A DNA stretch of 64,000 bases, from assembly GCF_003966915.1 (NCBI RefSeq), contig NZ_AP018150.1, positions 930,001 through 994,000 on the forward strand, in the 5' to 3' direction. The notes under the pieces were generated by a model. That model searched no databases. It had not been told where the DNA came from and was given only the letters and a program-made list of their open reading frames with translations. This DNA comes from Mycoavidus cysteinexigens (GTDB lineage: Bacteria; Pseudomonadota; Gammaproteobacteria; Burkholderiales; Burkholderiaceae). Below are positions 47,934-57,750 of the stretch, piece by piece (position 1 is the first letter of the stretch; the number at the start of each line of letters is the position of its first letter). A program made the translations under genes and the position numbers.

Positions 47934-50900
47934 ATGTTTACACCTGTCAGTGGCCTGTTTTCAAGATCCAATCCTGCTGCACAAAGTCAGCATGCTCTTC
48001 AAACACCTCAGCAGATGCTTGAGCAAGTGCGACTGGATAAAGATACGGCGGATTGGTATAAAAGAGAAGGTCAAGTCGTTGAGGCAGAAAATCACTATAA
48101 AGCAGCTCAAAAATTGCTGGAAGAAGTACTAGAAAAAATTTTTATTGATCTTCAAACGGTCAAAATGTTTGGATCGATTTATTCAGAATACAGTGCGTTA
48201 CTAAGGACGCTAGGACGGACTGCAGAAGCCAAAATACTGGAGCAAAAGGAGCGGAGTCTTTTTGAACGATATACCGCCAGTAGCACTTCTTCGAGAAAGC
48301 GAGAGGTCGAGCGTGGGTCAAGTGGCGTCCACTTAAATAAAAAAAACTATACGGCTCCTACCGAACGACCTGCCCAGGTTCCATTGCCTATAGATTTTAC
48401 CCGTGAGCTAGAAAGGCTTTCCTTGCATCCGATGCCACTTTCTTCCACTGCCTCTTTTTTTAGTCAAGACCTGGTGCCAACTCTGTTGAGTCAGCCTTAT
48501 ATTTTAATGAGCAAACTCGAAGAGATTAAAGAAACTCGTCACTTGGCTTGGTGTTTGCAAGAAGGTCCGAGGCACAATCTAGAGATGTATGAGCTTAGAG
48601 ACGGTGCTAATGAAGTCATACGCCGGTTTGCCAATAGTCATTTCTGTAATTTAGCTATTGTCCAAGAGGTCGTAGCACTGAGCCCACTGGACCATGTCGG
48701 ACATCATCGCACGATTATAAATAGGCTCGAAAGCGAACTTGAAAATTTTATTAACGTGGCCGCGTTGCAAGGTCTGGCTTTTATGATCTTAAATCGCTCG
48801 CATTTGTCGCAAGATGAGCACTTAGCTGCTGACTGTGTGAGGTTGTTTGGACAGTTAGGGCGTTTGCTAAATCTGGCCCACCGCAAAAATAACAAGCTTC
48901 AGCTCACCTCGCTACTGCAAGCCCTAACGTTGCTTCTTGACACGATGTACGAAGCTCAAATCGGTAAGTTAGGTGATGAGTCGCTGAAAACATCAATGAA
49001 TTCGCTGCTTAAGCAGTTACAGGATGAAAAAGAGAAGAATAGCCACCAGGATGTCTGCTTAGCGTTTCAGGCGCGGTACGCCCGCCAAGCTTTGAAACGG
49101 TTAGAAAACCAACAAGAATGGAAAGAGGTGGCCATACAAGCGGCTCTTCAGTTTGGAGGCAGTGCAGCTTACTTCGCGGGGGCGATTCAAACCTTGGATC
49201 CCGATAAATTCTGGGAAGGGTTCGAACGATTTCAGAAAGGTATTCGATTAATTTTAGAAAAATACGGTTTCCATCGCTCGGGTACAGATTGGTACATTGC
49301 ATTGTGCTATATCGATCTCTTGATAGAGAAAGGTTGGTTGAGAGGTATAGATCAATTTTTAAGTCAAGGGAACTATGCAAAGGATCAATATTTCTTGCAA
49401 GGCTTGTGTGATCGCCTGGAGCGGATAGCGTGTAGAAATCATGATAAAGAGACTAAAGACAGTGCGTTACGTTTTTTGATGAGCTTAAAGCAGGGTGGGG
49501 AAAGATGGGGTCGCCATGAGGCCGTGAAGCAATACGCAGCACAAACCTTGGATCGTATCGGTAATCTATGGACGCCTCTTACGCTTGAAGCGATGGATCG
49601 CCTTGATTACGCGCCCCCAGCCTGGCATCCTTTTTGGCAAGATAAGCCCAGCAGCTTGATTCTTAAGGAAGTTCAAGAAACGATTCAACACGGTGCTTAT
49701 GCCAGAACATTCCTTCCTCAAATCAAGGATTTTAGGCAAGAGATGAATCAATCTTATGCAAATCTGGTTCAAACCGTAGAAACAGGTTTCATGGAGCATT
49801 CAAGTGTCGCGCAAACCATGGGGAGAGGGCTTGTGCAGGTTCAAGCCCATGTCCAGGAACTGGTCACAGGCGTTAGCGAATTAGAAAAAGGCTTGGGTAA
49901 ATTAAACGCCCATGCAGAGACTGCACGTTATAAGCCTTTAGCGCAATTAGGTAAGCATATTGAAGAATTAAGGGCTGGATACTTGAATACGCTGGAAGAA
50001 TTGGATGCGGTGAGAGATGCTCTCACTTTTTATATTCCTGCTCAAGGGCAGGAAACTGCGTATGCACAGACCTCCTTTATTTTAATAGATAAGGTATACG
50101 ATTTTTTATCGTCCGACAAAAAAGTACTTTTACTGCTGGGTGAGGCGGGTGCGGGTAAAACTACCTTTAATCGACATTTAACGCGTACGCTTTGGGACAA
50201 ATATCAACAATTCCCTGATGCTCCTATTCCTCTTTTTATTGCACTTGCCGAACATAAACCTTCTCGCGAGGATTTGATTGAGAGTTATTTGCTCGAACAA
50301 GGGTTTTCGGAAAATGCAATTGAGGTACTTCGAAAAGAAAATCGGTGTATCTTTATTTTAGATGGGTTTGATGAAATCAAGGATCACGCTCAGGCATTTT
50401 ATACGGATAACAAACTCGATCACTGGAAGAATGCGCAAATCATTATCAGCTCTCGCCCGGAGTATCTTGCAGATGGATATCACAGCCAGTTTCAAAAACG
50501 GGGTCAAACCTCTGCGCTGCAAGAATATTGGATTTCGCCGATTTCAGATGACTGGATAAAAGCTTATATTGAAAAATATATTGAGCATACTGAGCGGATA
50601 GGGTGGACTCTTAAACGGTATCAAGTTGCACTTAATCGTTTGCCGACTTTAAAAGAAGCGATTCGTCGCCCATTTTTACTCCGAATGGCGCTTGATCTGT
50701 TACCTGACCTGATTGAAAGTGAGTCAGCGCCGGTCACCCGCATTACACTGTATGACGAGTATATTTCCCGTTGGTGGAGCCGCTCCAAAGAACGTTTGCA
50801 GTACATTGATTTAACCGAGGAAGAGGAGAAAGCGCGAAGCAGGTTAGGGCCTCATTTAACTGCGGAAGGACTTCGAGCAAGCCAAGAGATGGCGGTTACA

Positions 50901-53609
50901 CTGACCCAAAAAGGCATCATACAAGCATCCTATGATCCTGAGTATGATGAGGTCGTTCCAGAGGCATGGCGTGCTTATTTTGAAAAAGATGCAGAAAAAC
51001 GCTTATTGCTCTTTAATGCGCCGCTGATTCACCAAGGCCAACATTATCGGTTTATCCATAAATCGATTCAAGATTATCTAGTGGCGCGAGCGATTTGTGG
51101 GCCGCGGTTTAGCAGCTCTGCCCCTGACGCCCATGCGGTACTGAATCAATATTTACTGGTGGATGAACCCCTGATCCTCGATTTCTTAGTAGAGAGGGTT
51201 GAGCAGTACCTTCCTTTTAAAGCATATCTTTATGCATGGATAGAAGCCTCTAAAGATCCGCTTTTCTCGGTGGCAGTGGGGGCGGCTAATGCAATTACGA
51301 TCTTAGTCAGAGCAGGCGTACAATTTAACCGAGCCGATTTAAAAGGTATCAGGATTCCCGGGGCGGATCTGAGTAAAGGCGTATTCGATTCCGTGCAATT
51401 GCAGGAGGCGGATTTGACAGGAGTCAAGCTTCAAGCGGCTTGGTTGCGCCAAGCGAATTTTAGTGGCGCGCAGATGGCGGGGGCGCAGTTTGGCGAATGG
51501 CCGTATCTACAAGAAAAAAGCATTGTGTGTTCGTGTGCGTATTCACCGGATGGGAAAACCCACGCCGTGGGTCTCGAAAACAATACGATCAGTCTATATC
51601 AGACATCAAATTGGGAAAAGATTTTGACCTTATGTGGCCATACGAGTCGGGTGACTAGCATCGTTTATTCACCTCAGGGGGATCAGCTTGCCTCGGGCAG
51701 TTGGGACCATATGGTGCGGCTGTGGAACGCTCAAACTGGGGCGTTGCTCCACACCTTAAGCGGCCATACAAGTCTGGTTAATAGCGCCGTGTATGCGCCG
51801 CACGGGAATCGACTTGCCTCGGGCAGTCATGACAAGACCGTGCGGTTGTGGGATGCCAAAACGGGGGTTTGTCTGCGCATTTTAAGCAGCCATACCGGGA
51901 AGGTTACCAGCGTTGCCTATTCACCGCAGGGGGATCAACTCGTCTCGGGCAGTGACGACAAAACCGCATGTTTGTGGGAGATTCAAACGGGTCGACTGCT
52001 CTATACCTTAAGTGGTCATAGACATTCTGTTACTAACATCGCATATTCGCCAAAAGGGAATCAAATTGCTTCGAGTAGCAAAGATAAAACCGTGCGGTTA
52101 TGGGATGTCAAAACGGGTGCACTGTGCCGCACGTTAAGTGGGCATACAGGTTGGGTTATGAGCGCCGTGTATTCACCGCAAGGAGATCAGCTTGCCTCAG
52201 GCAGTTGGGACAAAACCGTGCGTCTATGGGATGTCAAAACGGGCGCACTGCGCCACATTTTAAACGGGCATATAGGTTTTGTTAGTAGCATCTCGTATTC
52301 ACCAAATGGAGATCAGCTTGCCTCGGGCGGTTATGATAAGACCGTGCGGCTTTGGGACGTCAAAACGGAGGTATTACGCCACTCTTTAAGCGAGCAGATG
52401 GAGGATGTTAGAAGTATTGTGTATTCACCAAGGGGGGATCAGATCGCGTCGAGTAGTAGTGATGGCAAGACCGTGCGGCTATGGGATGCTCAAACGGGTA
52501 AATTACGCCATACCTTAAGCGGCCATAAAAAATCAATTAGCAGCATCGTGTATGCGCCGCAAGGAAATCAGCTTGCCTCCGCCAGTAATGACAAGACCGT
52601 GTGTTTGTGGGACGCTCAAACGGGTGCATTGTGCTACACCTTAAGTGGGCATACGGATTGGGTCCATAGAGTTATGTATTCACCGCAAGGAGATCAGCTT
52701 GCCTCCGCTAGTAGTGACAAGACTGTGCGTTTGTGGGACGCCCAAACGGGTAAATTACAACACACTTTAAACGGCCATACAAAATCAATTCGCAGCATCG
52801 TGTATTCGCCGCAAGGAGATCAGCTTGCCTCGGGCAGTTGGGATCAGGCTGTGTGTTTGTGGGACCCCCAAACAGGCACATTGCGTCACACTTTAAGCGG
52901 CCATACGAAGGATATTGATAGGGTTGTGTATTCACCAAAGGGGGATCAGCTCGCGTCGAGCAGTGATGATAAGACTGTGCGGCTGTGGGATGCTCAAACG
53001 GGTAGATTGTGCCACACCTTAAGTGGCCATAAAAAATCAATTCGCAGCATCGTATATTCGCCGCAAGGGGATCAACTTGCCTCCGCTAGTGATGACAAGA
53101 CTGTGCGTTTGTGGGACGCCCAAACGGGTACATTGCACTACACCTTAAGCGAGCATACAAATTGGGTTCTTAACATTGTGTATTCACCACAAGGGGATCA
53201 ACTTGCCTCAGGCAGTTTTGACAATACATTACGTCTATGGGATGTCAAAACGGGGCAGTGTCAGAAGGTCATTCAAGGTTTTGGCCGCTCAGTCACAAGT
53301 ATTGCATGGAAAGAAATTTTCAATGGCAATTATTTAGTCACTGGCAGTGGCGACAAGTCTGTTCGCCAGTGGGAGGTGAGAAAAGAGGGTGGGGAATATA
53401 AAGTGTTTTTGTGCTGGAGCTCGACGCATGAAAGCCTTACCTTGGCCGATACTTTAATCGAAAACGTACAATGCCTAAGCAACCCTAACAAGGCGCTGTT
53501 AAAGCAGCACGGCGCGGTAGGCGAGCCGTCTTCAAGCCTCCACGGGAGTCAGGAGATCGTTGTAGACTCTAGATTCAGGCAGGATGACCAACTCCGGGCA
53601 TTTGGATAG
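47934..53609 (+). CDS. giant STAND protein: TPR-like N-terminus, NACHT ATPase, pentapeptide and WD40 repeats
   Basis: 1891 residues. Order: TPR-like helices (about 35-110), a long helical region, NACHT ATPase with Walker A GEAGAGKTT (736-744) and Walker B CIFILDGFDE (805-814), a helical STAND part, pentapeptide repeats (about 1130-1186, ADLKG, ADLTG), and a WD40 array (about 1190-1820). The array has 13 regular 42-residue repeats plus a divergent blade at each end, roughly two propellers. The tail matches the fragment at 3-947. Repeats are near-identical, with differences concentrated after the blade His and after LASG. STAND NTPases oligomerise upon ligand binding by their repeats; bacterial members include antiphage sensors, and fungal ones control incompatibility. 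No effector domain is recognisable at the N-terminus. Single-gene cassette between 105-bp direct repeats. The biological role is unproven. Confidence 0.9.
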   Translation: MFTPVSGLFSRSNPAAQSQHALQTPQQMLEQVRLDKDTADWYKREGQVVEAENHYKAAQKLLEEVLEKIFIDLQTVKMFGSIYSEYSALLRTLGRTAEAKILEQKERSLFERYTASSTSSRKREVERGSSGVHLNKKNYTAPTERPAQVPLPIDFTRELERLSLHPMPLSSTASFFSQDLVPTLLSQPYILMSKLEEIKETRHLAWCLQEGPRHNLEMYELRDGANEVIRRFANSHFCNLAIVQEVVALSPLDHVGHHRTIINRLESELENFINVAALQGLAFMILNRSHLSQDEHLAADCVRLFGQLGRLLNLAHRKNNKLQLTSLLQALTLLLDTMYEAQIGKLGDESLKTSMNSLLKQLQDEKEKNSHQDVCLAFQARYARQALKRLENQQEWKEVAIQAALQFGGSAAYFAGAIQTLDPDKFWEGFERFQKGIRLILEKYGFHRSGTDWYIALCYIDLLIEKGWLRGIDQFLSQGNYAKDQYFLQGLCDRLERIACRNHDKETKDSALRFLMSLKQGGERWGRHEAVKQYAAQTLDRIGNLWTPLTLEAMDRLDYAPPAWHPFWQDKPSSLILKEVQETIQHGAYARTFLPQIKDFRQEMNQSYANLVQTVETGFMEHSSVAQTMGRGLVQVQAHVQELVTGVSELEKGLGKLNAHAETARYKPLAQLGKHIEELRAGYLNTLEELDAVRDALTFYIPAQGQETAYAQTSFILIDKVYDFLSSDKKVLLLLGEAGAGKTTFNRHLTRTLWDKYQQFPDAPIPLFIALAEHKPSREDLIESYLLEQGFSENAIEVLRKENRCIFILDGFDEIKDHAQAFYTDNKLDHWKNAQIIISSRPEYLADGYHSQFQKRGQTSALQEYWISPISDDWIKAYIEKYIEHTERIGWTLKRYQVALNRLPTLKEAIRRPFLLRMALDLLPDLIESESAPVTRITLYDEYISRWWSRSKERLQYIDLTEEEEKARSRLGPHLTAEGLRASQEMAVTLTQKGIIQASYDPEYDEVVPEAWRAYFEKDAEKRLLLFNAPLIHQGQHYRFIHKSIQDYLVARAICGPRFSSSAPDAHAVLNQYLLVDEPLILDFLVERVEQYLPFKAYLYAWIEASKDPLFSVAVGAANAITILVRAGVQFNRADLKGIRIPGADLSKGVFDSVQLQEADLTGVKLQAAWLRQANFSGAQMAGAQFGEWPYLQEKSIVCSCAYSPDGKTHAVGLENNTISLYQTSNWEKILTLCGHTSRVTSIVYSPQGDQLASGSWDHMVRLWNAQTGALLHTLSGHTSLVNSAVYAPHGNRLASGSHDKTVRLWDAKTGVCLRILSSHTGKVTSVAYSPQGDQLVSGSDDKTACLWEIQTGRLLYTLSGHRHSVTNIAYSPKGNQIASSSKDKTVRLWDVKTGALCRTLSGHTGWVMSAVYSPQGDQLASGSWDKTVRLWDVKTGALRHILNGHIGFVSSISYSPNGDQLASGGYDKTVRLWDVKTEVLRHSLSEQMEDVRSIVYSPRGDQIASSSSDGKTVRLWDAQTGKLRHTLSGHKKSISSIVYAPQGNQLASASNDKTVCLWDAQTGALCYTLSGHTDWVHRVMYSPQGDQLASASSDKTVRLWDAQTGKLQHTLNGHTKSIRSIVYSPQGDQLASGSWDQAVCLWDPQTGTLRHTLSGHTKDIDRVVYSPKGDQLASSSDDKTVRLWDAQTGRLCHTLSGHKKSIRSIVYSPQGDQLASASDDKTVRLWDAQTGTLHYTLSEHTNWVLNIVYSPQGDQLASGSFDNTLRLWDVKTGQCQKVIQGFGRSVTSIAWKEIFNGNYLVTGSGDKSVRQWEVRKEGGEYKVFLCWSSTHESLTLADTLIENVQCLSNPNKALLKQHGAVGEPSSSLHGSQEIVVDSRFRQDDQLRAFG

Positions 53610-53658
53610 CTTTACTACGGTTCACCACCATCTGGTGGCTGGACCGTCGTCTGAGCGA

Positions 53659-53763
53659 CTAAAAATTAAGCAACGCCATCACCCCAAGCACTGCAAATAT
53701 ACCTGCCGCAACCGCATGCACTAAGCGTTGCGGCAGCCGGTGCGCGAAGCGTTCGCCGAGCAA
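53659..53763 (-). repeat. 105-bp direct repeat, copy 2: 3' end of the intact GDT1-family gene
   Basis: Pairs with 47224-47328. This copy forms the authentic end of the transporter gene, including its TAG stop at 53659. Equal length and same orientation in both copies. Confidence 0.9.
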
Positions 53764-54222
53764 AATAGCCGGTACGTTGGCGATCATCATGCCCAGCGTT
53801 GTGCCTATCACTACGCCCCAAAAATCCTGGAAACGAGCGGCTAGAGCAATCGTTGCCAGTTGTGTCTTATCCCCTATCTCAGCAATGAAAAAAGCTATTA
53901 ACGTGATGCCAAAGATGCCGAATTTACCCGCGTTATACTGTTTTTGTGAGTCGAATTTATCCGGTATAAGCATCCATAAGCTCATGCCAATAAACGAGAT
54001 TGCCAGCGCCCAGCGCATCAATTCAGGGGTCAGCCGAGTGCCGAGCCAAGCGCCGAACGCGCTAGCTAGGGTATGATTGACCAACGTCGCAATCAGTACG
54101 CCCAAGATAATCGGCCAGGGTTTACGATAACGGGCCGCCAGAACCAGGGAGAGTAGTTGTGTTTTATCGCCTATTTCGGCAAGCGCCACGGTGCCCGTTG
54201 AAATTAAAAAAGCAGTTAGCAA
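53659..54222 (-). CDS. GDT1/TMEM165 family (UPF0016) cation transporter
   Basis: 187 residues, six predicted membrane segments in two halves. Each half carries the signature E-x-G-D-K-T: LAEIGDKTQLLSL (about 14-27) and IAEIGDKTQLATI. Bacterial relatives export Mn2+ or exchange Ca2+/Mn2+ across the inner membrane. No yybP-ykoY manganese riboswitch was recognised upstream. Its 3' end is the target of the duplication described for the NACHT cassette; the protein itself appears complete. Divergent from metN. Confidence 0.92.
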   Translation of the reverse strand: MLTAFLISTGTVALAEIGDKTQLLSLVLAARYRKPWPIILGVLIATLVNHTLASAFGAWLGTRLTPELMRWALAISFIGMSLWMLIPDKFDSQKQYNAGKFGIFGITLIAFFIAEIGDKTQLATIALAARFQDFWGVVIGTTLGMMIANVPAILLGERFAHRLPQRLVHAVAAGIFAVLGVMALLNF

Positions 54223-54385
54223 AGTTCGGGCTCCTGGCGGTGTGTCAGTGTCAAGAATGAAGCGTAGTGCACTCAGCAGTCAATGGCAAATTTTAAGCCT
54301 ATAGGCGGTTTGAGCTTGAGTCTGCTTAAGCATTGCCATTAAAATCGCATAGATCAGATATGTTAACACTTTCGCCGTTCCAGTT

Positions 54386-55435
54386 ATGATTGAGCTTCAC
54401 CGCATTACACAGCGCTTCGCGGGTCCCAAGGGTCCAATAGAGGCTTTACATGATGTTAACCTCACGATTGGCGCAGGTGAAATATTCGGCGTTATCGGAC
54501 GTAGCGGCGCAGGCAAAAGCACGCTCATACGCACGCTTAATTTACTCACCCGCCCTACAGATGGGCGCGTTGTGGTTGCGGGGCGTGATTTAACAGCGCT
54601 TACGCCAGATGCGTTGCGCGCTGCCCGGCGCGATATTGGGATGATTTTTCAGCATTTCAATTTGTTATCTTCGCGCACCGTATTTGGCAATGTTGCGCTG
54701 CCGCTTGAACTTGCTGGCATGCGGCGCGCCGAGATTGAGGCAACCGTATTACCCTTGCTTGAATTGGTGGGCTTAAGTGCGCAAAAAGACCGCTATCCAA
54801 CGCAAATTAGTGGCGGGCAAAAGCAAAGAGTAGGGATTGCACGCGCTCTGGCGAACCGGCCACGCGTGCTGCTATCTGATGAAGCCACCTCTGCGCTTGA
54901 TCCTGAAACCACACGCTCGATTTTAGACTTGCTTAAGCGTATTAACCATGAGCTAAAGCTGACGATTGTGTTAATTACGCATCAAATGGAAGTCATCAAG
55001 GCGGTCTGTGACCGAGTGGCGGTGTTGGATGCGGGCCGCATCCTTGAGGTCGGGCCGGTCCGAGAGGTGTTTTTGCAACCGCAACACGAGGTTACGCGCT
55101 CATTATTAGGTGAAACCATTGCGCATGAATTGCCGCCGGCGCTAAAAGCGCGTTTGCGGGTACAAATGCACGATAATCACGCCGGCGAAAAGTACCATCA
55201 TTTACTCCGACTCGCCTTTGCGAGCGGAGTTGATCAACCCGTGCTATCGGAGACCATGCGGCATTATGCGATGATCGATTTTAATATCTTGCATGGTCGG
55301 ATTGATGAGGTCCAAGGGCAGCCGTTTGGGTCTTTAGCTGTGCTGGCGAGTGGCGCTCCAGTCAAAGTCGCGGAGGCCATGGCATTTTTGCGGCAGCGCG
55401 GGGTGCTTGTCGAGGAATTATTGGATCTAGAATAA
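54386..55435 (+). CDS. metN: Methionine ABC transporter ATP-binding protein
   Basis: 349 residues. Walker A is GRSGAGKST, signature [15 protein letters not shown] and Walker [13 protein letters not shown]. The extra C-terminal domain (about 265-349) is the NIL domain, which binds methionine and inhibits the pump. First gene of metNIQ; metI starts two bases after its stop. Confidence 0.96.
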   Translation: MIELHRITQRFAGPKGPIEALHDVNLTIGAGEIFGVIGRSGAGKSTLIRTLNLLTRPTDGRVVVAGRDLTALTPDALRAARRDIGMIFQHFNLLSSRTVFGNVALPLELAGMRRAEIEATVLPLLELVGLSAQKDRYPTQISGGQKQRVGIARALANRPRVLLSDEATSALDPETTRSILDLLKRINHELKLTIVLITHQMEVIKAVCDRVAVLDAGRILEVGPVREVFLQPQHEVTRSLLGETIAHELPPALKARLRVQMHDNHAGEKYHHLLRLAFASGVDQPVLSETMRHYAMIDFNILHGRIDEVQGQPFGSLAVLASGAPVKVAEAMAFLRQRGVLVEELLDLE

Positions 55436-55436
55436 A

Positions 55437-56078
55437 ATGCTGAGTCTCCTACTTTTATCGTTTGAAGAAACGCTGCTGATGGTCGGCGTATCCGGTTTGC
55501 TTGGCGCGCTGTTAGGCGTGCCATTAGGGATTATCCTTTACTTAAGCGCACGCGATGGAGTGCTGCCCAATCTCGCGTTAAATCATATCCTTGGGTTCGT
55601 TATCAACGCGATACGCTCAACCCCTTTTATTATTTTACTCGTGGCGGTGATTCCCTTTACCCGGCTATTGGTCGGTTCTTCGATTGGGACGCTGGCGGCG
55701 ATTGTGCCATTAACTATTGCGGCCGCGCCATTTGTAGCGCGCTTGGTCGAAGTGGCGCTGCGTGAAGTGGATGCGGGTTTGATTGAAGCGGCGCAGGCGA
55801 TGGGGGCGAGTACCCGGCAAATTATCTGTAAAGTACTGTTACCCGAAGCCTGGCCTGGGATTATTGCGGGTTTGACGGTAACCTTAGTGAGCTTGGTAGG
55901 CTATTCAGCAATGGCGGGCGCCATCGGCGGCGGCGGGTTGGGCGATGTTGGTATCCGCTACGGTTATCAACGCTTTCTACCTGAAGTCATGTTGGCGGTA
56001 GTCGGTATACTCGTGGTTTTCGTGCAGTTGGTGCAGTCAGGCGGAGATTGGCTGGTGCGCCGGCTTAGCCATAAATAA
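55437..56078 (+). CDS. metI: Methionine ABC transporter permease
   Basis: 213 residues with five hydrophobic segments and the coupling loop EAAQAMGASTRQIICKVLLPEA that contacts MetN. Directly follows metN and precedes metQ by 15 bp, so the three form one operon. Confidence 0.95.
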   Translation: MLSLLLLSFEETLLMVGVSGLLGALLGVPLGIILYLSARDGVLPNLALNHILGFVINAIRSTPFIILLVAVIPFTRLLVGSSIGTLAAIVPLTIAAAPFVARLVEVALREVDAGLIEAAQAMGASTRQIICKVLLPEAWPGIIAGLTVTLVSLVGYSAMAGAIGGGGLGDVGIRYGYQRFLPEVMLAVVGILVVFVQLVQSGGDWLVRRLSHK

Positions 56079-56093
56079 ACAGGAGAAATCATT

Positions 56094-56891
56094 ATGCAAT
56101 TTCGTGCTTTATCCCGCTTTGCGGTGATCTTAGGAAGTTTGTTTTTGGGGTCCGCGGTGGCTGGCGCTGCAGAAAAAATCAAAGTAGGTGTTACGGCGGG
56201 TCCGCATGCGCAAATTATGGCGGTAGTGAAAGCCGTGGCAGCAAAAGCGCCAGATGGCCTGGATCTCCAGATCATCGAATTCTCTGATTTTGTGCAGCCT
56301 AATGCTGCGCTTGCTGCGGGTGATCTGGATGCCAATAGTTTTCAGCATTTGCCTTATTTAGTTGCGCAGAACAAAGATCGTAAATATGCGCTGGTGAGTG
56401 TCGCGAATACAGTGACTTTCCCATTGGGGATTTATTCAGCGCGCGTCAAATCTTTATCTGAGCTTAAGCCTGGCGCCAAAATTGCCTTGCCGAATGATCC
56501 CACCAATGGCAACCGCGTATTATTGCTTCTGCAAAAGCAAGGCTTGATCAAGCTGCGCGCTGGCGTAGAACTCGCCACCCCGCTTGATATTACGGATAAT
56601 CCGAAAAAACTAAAACTGATTGAGTTGGATGCGGCTCAGATTCCACGCGTCTTGAAAGATGTTGATGCTGCCGCTATCAATACAGATTTTGCCGTGCAAG
56701 CTGGCTTGACTCCAGTGCGGGATGCAATCGCTATCGAAGATCCCAAAGGACCGTATGCCAATCTAATTGCCGTGCGGGCAAGCGATCAAAACAAACCTTG
56801 GGTGGCCAAGCTCGTCAAAGCCTATCATTCACCTGAAGTGAGGCAATATATTGAACGCCAGTTTAAAGGAGAGGCGCTCGTGGCTTGGTAA
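56094..56891 (+). CDS. metQ: Methionine-binding periplasmic protein (NlpA family)
   Basis: 265 residues. Signal peptide up to AVAGAAEK, apparently without a lipobox Cys, so probably soluble in the periplasm rather than a lipoprotein. The mature part has [12 protein letters not shown] and [10 protein letters not shown], typical of D/L-methionine-binding MetQ. AGGAG lies upstream of the ATG. Third gene of the metNIQ operon. Confidence 0.95.
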   Translation: MQFRALSRFAVILGSLFLGSAVAGAAEKIKVGVTAGPHAQIMAVVKAVAAKAPDGLDLQIIEFSDFVQPNAALAAGDLDANSFQHLPYLVAQNKDRKYALVSVANTVTFPLGIYSARVKSLSELKPGAKIALPNDPTNGNRVLLLLQKQGLIKLRAGVELATPLDITDNPKKLKLIELDAAQIPRVLKDVDAAAINTDFAVQAGLTPVRDAIAIEDPKGPYANLIAVRASDQNKPWVAKLVKAYHSPEVRQYIERQFKGEALVAW

Positions 56892-56955
56892 TGGATCAGC
56901 GGGATGGCTCATCGCGATAGTGGCGCTCAATAAATATTTAGAATGGAGTAGGCGG

Positions 56956-57705
56956 ATGAAGGTTCTGGTAGCAGTCAAGCGGGTTGTAGATTACAACGTA
57001 AAGGTGCGCGTCAAGCCTGACCACACCGGGGTGGACACGGCGCATGTGAAAATGTCGATGAATCCATTCGATGAAATCGCCGTTGAAGAAGCGGTGCGGC
57101 TTAAAGAAGCTGGGCTGGTAACTGAAATTGTTGCGGTTTCATGTGGTGTGGCGCTGTGTCAAGAAACCTTGCGCAGTGCATTGGCAATGGGTGCGGACCG
57201 CGCGATTTTGGTGGAAACGAATCAAGAGTTGCAACCCTTGGCCGTCGCTAAACTTCTACAAGCGTTGGTAAAAAAAGAAGCGCCGCAACTGATTATTTTG
57301 GGTAAGCAAGCAATCGACGATGATGCTAATCAGACCGGTCAGATGCTGGCGGCTCTATGTGATCTGCCGCAAGCAACCTTTGCTTCAAAGGTCACTATGG
57401 TGGATGGGCGCGCCCATGTCACGCGTGAAATTGATGGCGGGCTAGAAACGCTTTCCTTGACGTTGCCAGCGGTAATAACCACCGACTTGCGTTTAAACGA
57501 GCCACGCTATCTAACGCTGCCAAGCATCATGAGAGCCAAGAAGAAACCGCTTGAGACCCTGTCTCCAGACACGCTGGGCGTGGATATTGCGCCGCGTCTA
57601 AAAACCCTTAAAGTTGCTGAACCCGCGGCGCGTCCGGCCGGTGTTAAGGTGCCGGACGTTAAAACTTTAGTCGACAAACTAAAAAACGAAGCAAAAGTTC
57701 TCTAA
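56956..57705 (+). CDS. etfB: Electron transfer flavoprotein beta subunit
   Basis: 249 residues from the ATG at 56956, which follows GGAG and gives the family start [19 protein letters not shown]; the frame is open further upstream, but that part overlaps metQ. The ETF beta signature VAVKRVVD and the C-terminal ADP-contacting segment are present. With EtfA it carries electrons from acyl-CoA dehydrogenases to the quinone pool through ETF-QO. Followed by etfA (45 bp) and an acyl-CoA dehydrogenase. Confidence 0.95.
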   Translation: MKVLVAVKRVVDYNVKVRVKPDHTGVDTAHVKMSMNPFDEIAVEEAVRLKEAGLVTEIVAVSCGVALCQETLRSALAMGADRAILVETNQELQPLAVAKLLQALVKKEAPQLIILGKQAIDDDANQTGQMLAALCDLPQATFASKVTMVDGRAHVTREIDGGLETLSLTLPAVITTDLRLNEPRYLTLPSIMRAKKKPLETLSPDTLGVDIAPRLKTLKVAEPAARPAGVKVPDVKTLVDKLKNEAKVL

Positions 57706-57750
57706 TGGTTTAGGGTCAGTGAGTTTTTTAGATAATCAAAAAGAGGCGAC

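Noticed and set aside
51640-53290. Regular repeats that might be taken for a CRISPR or satellite array
   Set aside because: The period is 126 bp, the array is in frame within a long ORF and encodes WD40 blades. No spacer structure or cas genes occur.
54223-54385. Manganese (yybP-ykoY) riboswitch before the GDT1-family gene
   Set aside because: The expected conserved purine-rich segments could not be found on the minus strand.
56851-56955. Upstream extension of etfB
   Set aside because: Overlaps the metQ end and lacks similarity; ATG 56956 with GGAG is the family start.
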